This document shows, one piece after another, positions 56,880 through 64,000 of a stretch of 64,000 nucleotides of DNA. The position numbers and the translations under genes were made by a program. Within the stretch, counting starts at the first letter, position 1. Every line of letters begins with the position of its first letter. Under the pieces are notes generated by a model. The model had not been told where the DNA came from, ran no database searches, and saw only the letters and a list, made by a program, of their open reading frames with translations. The DNA is from Verrucomicrobiota bacterium (lineage in GTDB: Bacteria > Verrucomicrobiota > Verrucomicrobiia > Limisphaerales > PALSA-1396). Location: assembly GCA_016200005.1 (NCBI GenBank), contig JACQFP010000013.1:1-64000 (forward strand). Direction: 5' to 3'.

Positions 56880-59800
56880 ATGAAATTATCGACTCTCAAA
56901 TTGAAATTATCGACTCTCAAATCCGTCTCGGAGCCGTTCGGCTCGAACCAACGCACTCGTTCGCTCAAACTAAACGCCATTGCCTTGCTGGCCGTTCTTT
57001 CTGTGATCACGACAGCTCAAGCGCAGTTGACGGTCTCGGATGATTTTAATGACGGTAATGATGTGGGTTGGACGCCGTACGAAGGCAGCCCGGGAACGAG
57101 GCAGGTTTCTTTTCCACCCGACCCTCAAGGTGGTTTCTTCTACCGGATACTTGACAACCAATCGACCAATAGTCTCGGGTTGTTCAGCCGCGGCGCGAGC
57201 ATCCGAAATGACGCCACCTACACGGATTTTTTTGTCGCGTCGGATGTGATTACTTGGGATGACACTGCCCAAATGGCTCCATTTATTATCGCGAGGACGG
57301 CGACGCCCGGCCCGGGTACAACCTCTGGTTACATCACCGTCTTTGCGTCCGGCGGGCCAACTGCAGTGCAGGGCCTGCTGCTGCCCGTAGAATTTACTGG
57401 TGAAGTCGTCGCCACCACACCCGATATCAGTACGGGCGGTGCGGCGTTGACGCCCAAACTCGATGGGACCAAGGGGTATCGCCTGGTTTTTAAGAGTGCC
57501 CCAGGAGATCTCTTAATCCAAGAAATGTATGAGCGCACTGATCTCTTGGAACCGTTCGCCAGGGCCGTCCTGCGAGACGATGTTAATGGCACGCAACATC
57601 CCAGCGGAGTTTCCGGCATCGGCAACCTCAATCTGGAGTGGACCGCGAACGCGGACAGCACGTTTGATAATTTTTATGCCAGTCCCAACATCAACAATTT
57701 CATCGGCTTTCCCGGCACACCGCAGGTGGTGAACCTGGTGCCGGCGCCGCAGACACTCTTTTACACCATTCCGGCGTCCGACCAGATCACCTTTACGGCG
57801 ACCACCTTTGGCACCAATCAAGTCGCCACCAACTCGCTGAAACTCCTTCTCAACGGGCTGGATGTGACCGCGGGGTTGTCGTTCACGGAAGTGATCACGC
57901 CGTTGGTCGGCTCGCCGAGAACGAACTTCACCGTTCGTTGGAACGGCAGTCTTTCCAGCAACACCATTTACAACGGGAAAATCATTGTCGTGAATCCCGC
58001 CGGCAAGGGCACGACCAACAACTGGGTGTTTGACACGTTTAGAACCAATGGCACGCTGACCATCGAAGCGGAAGACTATAACTATGGCGCTGGGCAATTT
58101 CAAGACTACCCCCCCGTGTCCGGTTTGCAGCCCGACGCGACACAGGTCGCCGGCGGTGGCCCACCGAATGGTTATTACGATGGGTTCGATAGCGTCGGCG
58201 GCGTTCCTTTGACTGACATTGTCGGACAGGAGGACGTTGACTACCACGAATTCAACACTCCGGACAGGCGCCAAAGGGCACAAGACATCGCAGCCAGACA
58301 CCAGTATCGCGCCGCCGACTTCACCGATACTGCCCAAGGGCGGATGAATAGAACCTATGACGTGCGGCAAAAGTATCGCGACGCAGATGTTGGCGAATAC
58401 ATCGTCCTTGGTTTGAACGCCAGCGAATGGATGAACTACACCCGCACATTCCCGAGCAACAACTATTACGTCTATCTGCGCGCGTCCAGCCAGAAGGCTC
58501 AGGCGGTGCGCTTCGACGAAGTGACCAGTGATCGCACTCTCTCCAATCAAACCACAGCTGTTCGGGGGGAATTCCTCGTGCCCAACACGGGAGGTTCATC
58601 TCGCTTTCGTTATGTGCCCCTGACCGATGCCGCCGGCAACATCCAGTCGTTGAACCTGGCGGGCGTAAGAACTCTGCGGTTGACCGATCTGGAATCGAGC
58701 CAGAAAAACGCGATTGATGTTGGCGATTTGCAGCTTAACTATCTCCTCTTTGTGCCCGCCCCGGCGCCAGGCACGCAACGGCCGTTCATCGCTTATGCGA
58801 GTCCGGCGGGCGGCACAGTCGTCTTCGATCCCGAGGGCACCGCCCAGATTTCCATTAGCAACCGCGACACGTCGGTGACCACGGGGAGCATTCAATTGAA
58901 GTTTGACGGTGTTAACGTGACCGGAAGTGCTGTGATTACGCCGGTCGCTACAGGAGCAACCATCAGTTACAAACCGCCAGGCTTTTTGCTGCCGGATTCG
59001 GTGCATACGATCAATGTGGTCTTCAGTGACGGCACGCCGCAAACCAATCAATGGAGTTTCGCAGTACTCCACATGCCGCAGTTACTGCCCAGCCATCGCG
59101 AATCGACCGGGCCAGACACTAACTTCACTGTGCGAGTGCACAAGGCCCAAAATGCCAACCCCGCCAATGACATCGTTGACACTTTTGGCAATTCCATCTC
59201 GCGGGCCGAGCGACAATTGGCCGGAACCCTTGGCAACCCCGACACACTGGAGCCCTCCTTTGTGAATGAAGCGGATACCAATGGTGGCTTTAACGCCGTT
59301 GATTTCAGCGAACCGACCGCCATCCATTACGAACAATGTGGCGGCGGCACTCGTTACTTCGGACAAGCGAAGCCTTATCCGGGGATTCCTGTTACCGATA
59401 CAAACAACGGGACCTATGACTGCAGCGCTGGGAGCAGTCCTGATCACTTTGCCATTGGAGCCACGATCAAACTGCAACTGGCAGCGGGCATTTATCGAAT
59501 GGGCTTCGACTGCGATGACCAGGTCGCGGTGATGGCTGGTCCGCGAGGCACGAATCAAACCGTTGCCAGCCCCGACAATGTGGAGCTGGGCCATTCGCAA
59601 ATACTGGGCAACCGAACAGATGACGACTTCGGTCGCGCCCAGTTTGAGTTCTGTGTGCAAACCAACGGGGTTTACAAGTTTCGAATGGTGCAAGAAGAAG
59701 GTGGCGGCGGCGCCGCGGCTGATTGGTTCTGGGTCAATCGAACCAACTACACCTTGCGGACATTGGTCACACCGACATTGCCCGTGACAGTCCAACTGTT

Positions 59801-59984
59801 CTCGTCGGCGGCCGTCAATGGAACTTACACGGTTGACCCGTCAGCCGTCATCGACACAGGAGCGAAGACCGCTACGGTAGCCAAGTCCGGCAGTACGCGC
59901 TTCTATAAGTTGAGCGCCGGTTCGTCGTTGAACATCACGAACATCACTTTGTCGGGCGGCAACGTCGTGCTGAAATATCAATAG
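56880..59984 (+). CDS. Large secreted CBM6-like surface protein, paralog 1
   Basis: 1,034 residues from ATG 56880. The signal peptide is LNAIALLAVLSVITTAQAQ, and a duplicated KLSTLK segment lies before it. A beta-sandwich (SDDFNDGNDVGWTPYEG) is followed by Ig-like modules. About residues 395-625 form a CBM6-like region: LTIEAEDYNYGAGQFQDYPP, ASEWMNYTRTFPSNNYYVYL, RASSQKAQAVRFDEVTSD. A PA14-like sensor stretch follows (GIYRMGFDCDDQVAVMAGP). The last residues RFYKLSAGSSLNITNITLSG are shared with paralog 2. It is probably a glycan-binding surface or exported protein; no catalytic site is seen. Confidence 0.8.
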   Translation: MKLSTLKLKLSTLKSVSEPFGSNQRTRSLKLNAIALLAVLSVITTAQAQLTVSDDFNDGNDVGWTPYEGSPGTRQVSFPPDPQGGFFYRILDNQSTNSLGLFSRGASIRNDATYTDFFVASDVITWDDTAQMAPFIIARTATPGPGTTSGYITVFASGGPTAVQGLLLPVEFTGEVVATTPDISTGGAALTPKLDGTKGYRLVFKSAPGDLLIQEMYERTDLLEPFARAVLRDDVNGTQHPSGVSGIGNLNLEWTANADSTFDNFYASPNINNFIGFPGTPQVVNLVPAPQTLFYTIPASDQITFTATTFGTNQVATNSLKLLLNGLDVTAGLSFTEVITPLVGSPRTNFTVRWNGSLSSNTIYNGKIIVVNPAGKGTTNNWVFDTFRTNGTLTIEAEDYNYGAGQFQDYPPVSGLQPDATQVAGGGPPNGYYDGFDSVGGVPLTDIVGQEDVDYHEFNTPDRRQRAQDIAARHQYRAADFTDTAQGRMNRTYDVRQKYRDADVGEYIVLGLNASEWMNYTRTFPSNNYYVYLRASSQKAQAVRFDEVTSDRTLSNQTTAVRGEFLVPNTGGSSRFRYVPLTDAAGNIQSLNLAGVRTLRLTDLESSQKNAIDVGDLQLNYLLFVPAPAPGTQRPFIAYASPAGGTVVFDPEGTAQISISNRDTSVTTGSIQLKFDGVNVTGSAVITPVATGATISYKPPGFLLPDSVHTINVVFSDGTPQTNQWSFAVLHMPQLLPSHRESTGPDTNFTVRVHKAQNANPANDIVDTFGNSISRAERQLAGTLGNPDTLEPSFVNEADTNGGFNAVDFSEPTAIHYEQCGGGTRYFGQAKPYPGIPVTDTNNGTYDCSAGSSPDHFAIGATIKLQLAAGIYRMGFDCDDQVAVMAGPRGTNQTVASPDNVELGHSQILGNRTDDDFGRAQFEFCVQTNGVYKFRMVQEEGGGGAAADWFWVNRTNYTLRTLVTPTLPVTVQLFSSAAVNGTYTVDPSAVIDTGAKTATVAKSGSTRFYKLSAGSSLNITNITLSGGNVVLKYQ

Positions 59985-60057
59985 GCGTCCGTCCGGCGTT
60001 GCGCGGTTGGGTAGAGCCGCGCGACTGGGGGTGGAACTGTGCAGCACACATTCCACT

Positions 60058-60097
60058 GCGGGAGACCACATCTGGGTTGTGGTCTCCCGCTTTTTTT
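60058..60097 (+). terminator. Rho-independent terminator after paralog 1
   Basis: gcgggagaccaca (60058-60070) and tgtggtctcccgc (60078-60090) form a perfect 13-bp stem with a 7-nt loop, followed by seven T. Confidence 0.92.
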
Positions 60098-60395
60098 CAG
60101 GCGCGGAATATAAATGGCAAATTGCAAACGTTCCTCAACCTCGAATGAGATGCTGTGACACCTGATGTTTTCGGCACGCTCAGAGCGCACCGCCCCGCCT
60201 TTAACGACCGATTGGCCGCGACCTCCGATCCCGTCGTAATCGGCGATGGTTGTTGTGGAACGGGGCTAGGTGCATCTCGGTGATCCATCTTCATCGACCA
60301 ATCGAATCTTGCAAAATGCAAACCCAGACAATGCATTTTGCACGATTCTTACGGTGTTAGACCTCGACCAATCAAGCTTCAAAAAAAATAATTTG

Positions 60396-60424
60396 TTGAT
60401 TTAGAGGCAGTAAGAAAAATTAAA
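60396..60424 (+). promoter_or_regulatory. Candidate promoter of the second large secreted paralog
   Basis: TTGATT (60396-60401), a 17-nt spacer and ATTAAA (60419-60424) are the same as at 56781-56809. Both leaders also share gcggcacgccatccgct-type sequence before the start. The rest of 60098-60395 has no gene. Confidence 0.4.
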
Positions 60425-60505
60425 CTTCGTGCGGCACGCCATCCGCTCCTTTTTTGCCAAACCAGTGCCAAAACCTGTAAAGCGATAGAAACTCGTATTG
60501 CCAAC

Positions 60506-63500
60506 ATGAAATTATTGACTCTCAAATTAACCTCGGAGCCGTTCGGCTCAACCCAAATCAGTCATGCCCTCAGAATCTTGGCCGTTGCGTTGCTCGCATC
60601 GCTTTTCTCGACCAGCCTTGTCTTGGGACAAGCGATCAATGATAACTTTGATACGGGCACTGATGTGGGTTGGCAGCATTACACGCCAACGACTGCTGGC
60701 GGTGCGGTTCCGACCTACACTTTTCCACCGTCGAGTTCTGGGGGGCTAGGTTATCGCCACATTTACCCGCCGCTGACCTGCCAGGGCCTTTTACAGAGGG
60801 GTTATGCCTACCGTTCGGAGCAATATGGCACCTTCTCTTACTCTGTGGACATGGTAAATTGGAAGGACGATTTCGCGTCCACCGCTTTGTTTGGTTTCAG
60901 GGTTGGGCCACCGGGGACGCTCGCCCCACTCTCGGCCCAAGGTTGTCTTACAGCGCTTACGCTTGCCGCTCCTCCCCAAAGGCAGGCGGTGTTTCTCAAC
61001 CTCGTCGCATTCTCCTCCGAAATCTTATCCACCGTTGTGGATGCATACCGAGGGGGCGGAGTTCTATGTTCGGTCTTTCCTCCCTCCAGACCACTTCGCA
61101 TAGTGTGTTCCGGAACCAATGAGGTATTCAAGTCGGAGATCTATGATCGCTCGGACCTTTTGGAGCCGCTCGTGCGCATCAGTTTTCAGGACTTCGTCCA
61201 TTGTATTGCTACTGATCAGAGTTCAACCCCACAAGCGACAGGGGAAAATATTCTGGGTGGACTTAACCTAGACGATGGCGATTTGGGTTTGCACCATACG
61301 GTCGATATAACCTTCGACAACTACTCGGCGAGTTCTACGTTCAACGCTCCGAAAGGCTTTCCCGGCGTGGCCCAAGTGGTGGATCTTAAACCGGCCGCGC
61401 AAGCTTTGTTCTATCAACCACCTGGCATCGGAAGCAACATCACCTTCAAAGTGACGACTCTTACTGCCGCTAATCAAATCAACACCAACTCGCTGAAATT
61501 ATCTCTTAATGGGACTAACGTATTAGTCTCCCAGTTGGTGATCACTGAGTTAGCGCACCCGCTGCCCACGGACCCCACCGACTTCAGCGTTCGTTATAAT
61601 GGTCCGCTCACCAGCAACACCATTTACCACGGGCAAATCATCGTCCTGGATACAGGTGGCAAGGGCACCACGAACAACTGGTATTTTGATACCTTCACTT
61701 ACTTTAATCCTACCGATACCAATAACCCTTCTGGCTTCCTACTGGTCGAAGCCGAAGACTACAACTACGGCGGTGGGATGCATCAAGACTATCCACCCGT
61801 ATCGGGAACCGACGACACCACCCTTTCGGAGGATCCAGTGTTGTCGCTGTGTGATGGTAATCCTCAGGAAACAATCGGACCTCAAGTTAAGGGCGGTGGA
61901 CTGGGTTATTATAATGGATACGATTACACGCCTCCTCCTGGCACTACTGTTACGCCTCATTCTGACATCGTGGGATCGCCTGACATTGACTACCACGACA
62001 GCGGAGATGCCCGCACTAGACCGCAAGACATTCTATCGAGACACCAATATCGCAGCTCCGACGTGGTGGGGACAGTTCAGGGCACGAAAGGAGGCGGCTA
62101 CGATACACCACGGCCATATCGCATGGGGCTGACAAACGCCAACGGTGGCACATCTTATGTGCCGGACTATATTGTCGCTGATATACAACCGGGCGATTGG
62201 ATGAATTACACGCGCAACTTTCCCAACAGCGGGTGGAACGTTTATCTGCGCGTTTCCAGCGAGGGAGCACAGGCTGTCAGGTTTGACCAAGTCACCGGGG
62301 ATATTACGCAATCCAACCAGCCGACGGCGTTGAAGGGACAGTTCCTGGTTCCCAACACTGAGAGCTGGACGCGCTGGCGCTACGTGCCGCTGACGGATGC
62401 AGCCGGCAACCTCCAGACCCTGGCCTTGAATGGCACCAACACGCTGCGGTTGACGGCCAACGAGGTGAGGGTGTCTGAAACAGGCGTCACTGATACAGGC
62501 GACTTGCAACTGAACTGGATGCTGTTTGTGCCCACGAACGGAGCACCTTCATCTGGCCCTTGGATCGCTTCGGCCCAACCCGCAGCAAAATCGGAGAATT
62601 TTCATCCGGCGGGCACCGTGAAGATCGTGATCTTGGATCGGGGGACGGCGGTGGTACCGGGGAGCATCCAATTGCGCTTCGACGGCGTGAATGTGACGGG
62701 ATCGTCCACCATCACGAATACGACCACCGAGGGAGCGGGGGCGACAGTGAGTTACGTTCCGGGGTTGTTGTTGCCGAAATCAACCCATAACCTGAGTGTG
62801 GTGTACGGCGACGGCTCGACGACGCAATCGAACTACTGGACCTTCAAGGTGGATAATGTCGCGCTGTTGACCCCGGCCGACGGGCTTGCCGGCAGCCCCG
62901 ATACGAATTTCACCGTCGATTTACACAAAGCCACCAATGGCGATCCCGCAACGTGTTCGGTTACACTCGTAGGGCCGGATGGTTCACAAAATAATGTGAC
63001 GCTAAACACTTTTGGAAACAATATTGCGCGGGCGGAACGCCAGTTGGCGGGTCTGATGATCAACTCGGATACTCAGTCACCGTTTGTGAATGAGGCAGAT
63101 ACCAACGGTGGTACTGCCGCGCTCACCTTCACAGCGCCGGTCATCAACTTTGACCAATGCGGCGGCGTCGGCGGAGGTGCTGCTACCGACCGCGGCTTCT
63201 TTCAAGATTCCAATGGCTTCCCAGACACCAATTATCCGGGTTTGTACCCGAGCCTTTGGTGCAATGGCGATTATGCTGTGCCTCAGCCCGACCACTTTGC
63301 CATTTCGGCTTCCATCAAACTTTATCTGCCTGCGGGCATCTACCGAATGGGAGTTAACAGTGATGATCAATTTGCCGTGAAGGCGGGCGGAGCCAATGGT
63401 ACAAACGTCTATATCGCCAGCTCGCAAAGTTACCCGGGTACCCGCGGCGATGGGCAATTTGAGTTCGTGATCCAGAACACCGGGGTTTACAAGTTCCGTC

Positions 63501-63796
63501 TCTTCCAGGAGGAAGGTGATGGCGACGCGGATTGCGAGTGGTATTGGGTGGATCGTACCACCGGTGTGCGGACTTTGATCACACCCACGCCTGTCCCATC
63601 CGTGTCATTGTTTTCCTGCACGACGGTCAACGGGAGCTACACGAACGATTTGACCGGGGTGATTGACACCGGGACGAAGACGGTGACGGTGCTGAAATCA
63701 GGGAACACACGCTTTTACAAGTTGAGCGCGGGTTCGGCGCTAAACATTACAAACGTTACTTTGTCGGGCGGCAACGTTGTGCTGAAATATCAATAA
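60506..63796 (+). CDS. Large secreted CBM6-like surface protein, paralog 2
   Basis: 1,096 residues from ATG 60506; a homolog of the preceding gene along its whole length. Signal peptide LRILAVALLASLFSTSLVLG. VEAEDYNYGGGMHQDYPPVS, PGDWMNYTRNFPNSGWNVYL and RVSSEGAQAVRFDQVTGD are the CBM6-like region. AGIYRMGVNSDDQFAVKAGG and VYKFRLFQEEGDGDADCEWY are the PA14-like region. RFYKLSAGSALNITNVTLSG is the shared C-terminus. Insertions relative to paralog 1 fall before the CBM6-like region. Function is presumably surface binding; the ligand is unknown. Confidence 0.8.
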   Translation: MKLLTLKLTSEPFGSTQISHALRILAVALLASLFSTSLVLGQAINDNFDTGTDVGWQHYTPTTAGGAVPTYTFPPSSSGGLGYRHIYPPLTCQGLLQRGYAYRSEQYGTFSYSVDMVNWKDDFASTALFGFRVGPPGTLAPLSAQGCLTALTLAAPPQRQAVFLNLVAFSSEILSTVVDAYRGGGVLCSVFPPSRPLRIVCSGTNEVFKSEIYDRSDLLEPLVRISFQDFVHCIATDQSSTPQATGENILGGLNLDDGDLGLHHTVDITFDNYSASSTFNAPKGFPGVAQVVDLKPAAQALFYQPPGIGSNITFKVTTLTAANQINTNSLKLSLNGTNVLVSQLVITELAHPLPTDPTDFSVRYNGPLTSNTIYHGQIIVLDTGGKGTTNNWYFDTFTYFNPTDTNNPSGFLLVEAEDYNYGGGMHQDYPPVSGTDDTTLSEDPVLSLCDGNPQETIGPQVKGGGLGYYNGYDYTPPPGTTVTPHSDIVGSPDIDYHDSGDARTRPQDILSRHQYRSSDVVGTVQGTKGGGYDTPRPYRMGLTNANGGTSYVPDYIVADIQPGDWMNYTRNFPNSGWNVYLRVSSEGAQAVRFDQVTGDITQSNQPTALKGQFLVPNTESWTRWRYVPLTDAAGNLQTLALNGTNTLRLTANEVRVSETGVTDTGDLQLNWMLFVPTNGAPSSGPWIASAQPAAKSENFHPAGTVKIVILDRGTAVVPGSIQLRFDGVNVTGSSTITNTTTEGAGATVSYVPGLLLPKSTHNLSVVYGDGSTTQSNYWTFKVDNVALLTPADGLAGSPDTNFTVDLHKATNGDPATCSVTLVGPDGSQNNVTLNTFGNNIARAERQLAGLMINSDTQSPFVNEADTNGGTAALTFTAPVINFDQCGGVGGGAATDRGFFQDSNGFPDTNYPGLYPSLWCNGDYAVPQPDHFAISASIKLYLPAGIYRMGVNSDDQFAVKAGGANGTNVYIASSQSYPGTRGDGQFEFVIQNTGVYKFRLFQEEGDGDADCEWYWVDRTTGVRTLITPTPVPSVSLFSCTTVNGSYTNDLTGVIDTGTKTVTVLKSGNTRFYKLSAGSALNITNVTLSGGNVVLKYQ

Positions 63797-63874
63797 CTGG
63801 CGTTCCGTTCCGGCGTTGCGCGGTTGGGTAGAGCCGCGCGACTGGGGGTGGAGGTGTACAGCACGCATTCCACT

Positions 63875-63914
63875 GCGGGAGATCACATCTGGGTTGTGGT
63901 CTCCCGCTTTCTTT
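63875..63914 (+). terminator. Rho-independent terminator after paralog 2
   Basis: gcgggagatcaca (63875-63887) and tgtggtctcccgc (63895-63907) form a 13-bp stem with one G-T pair and the same 7-nt loop as the first terminator, followed by tttcttt. The last 86 nt of the window show nothing recognisable. Confidence 0.9.
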
Positions 63915-64000
63915 AGCCATTGGATGATCGGGTAGGGCCCGGATATTTTGCAGACGCGAACGGCTTCGCTCCACACGGCGGAGTATTCGACCTCCGGGCG

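Noticed and set aside
1-64000. tRNA or rRNA genes
   Set aside because: No tRNA T-arm/acceptor pattern or rRNA segment was recognised by reading; a covariance-model scan would be needed to exclude a missed tRNA.

Overview
The window looks like a chromosomal segment of a Verrucomicrobiota bacterium, probably the former subdivision 3 (Pedosphaera/Limisphaerales). This is inferred from gene content and repeat style: exosortase and carbamoyltransferase genes, Tat-type Gfo/Idh/MocA oxidoreductases, a DUF4091 protein, very large secreted proteins, and many dispersed palindromic and heptanucleotide repeats. No rRNA or tRNA gene was recognised.

Left part (1-14.4 kb): a repeat-saturated accessory region. 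A large uncharacterised gene runs off the left edge on the minus strand. It is followed by fragments of an exosortase, a DinD/BRO-like tail and a glycosyltransferase tail. Next comes a + strand series of small two-gene cassettes separated by repeats: HigB/HigA-like, antitoxin/VapC, antitoxin/PemK-MazF-like, HicB/HicA-like, and two overlapping pairs of unknown function. Three of the four recognisable toxins are broken (one frameshift, two nonsense codons) while every antitoxin is intact. An extracellular-polymer/sorting block follows: NodU-type carbamoyltransferase, exosortase, its EpsI-like domain, and a GT4 glycosyltransferase. The spacers are tracts with a strict 7-nt period whose motif drifts from unit to unit while the register holds. 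The same tracts are inserted inside the exosortase and glycosyltransferase reading frames.

Middle-left (15.2-24.5 kb): a probable mobilizable element with Xre/RES toxin-antitoxin, a VirD4/TraD-type coupling ATPase, a small membrane protein, a ParA ATPase, a putative DNA-binding protein, small conserved proteins, a NERD nuclease-like protein and a MOBF relaxase-helicase. No type IV secretion channel or integrase is visible.

Middle (24.5-33.4 kb): a minus-strand operon (BtuF-like binding protein, DUF1289, two Dph6-like PP-loop proteins, a DUF6580 membrane protein, a secreted protein) that looks like a cobalamin-related locus. Then come a decayed Wzt-type ABC ATPase copy, a DUF433/DUF5615 toxin-antitoxin pair, a second Wzt ATPase and a frameshifted glycosyltransferase-like gene.

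Right part (33.4-64 kb): secreted polysaccharide-degradation proteins (FG-GAP/DUF4091, GH2-like, two large (alpha/alpha)6-type proteins, an esterase fusion), two Tat-signal Gfo/Idh/MocA oxidoreductases, and housekeeping genes (EpsC-type serine acetyltransferase, cysS, tmk, a DUF4404-like gene). It ends with two tandem paralogous secreted proteins of about 1,030-1,100 residues, each with a similar leader and terminator. Several of these genes, including cysS, carry palindromic repeats inserted in frame.
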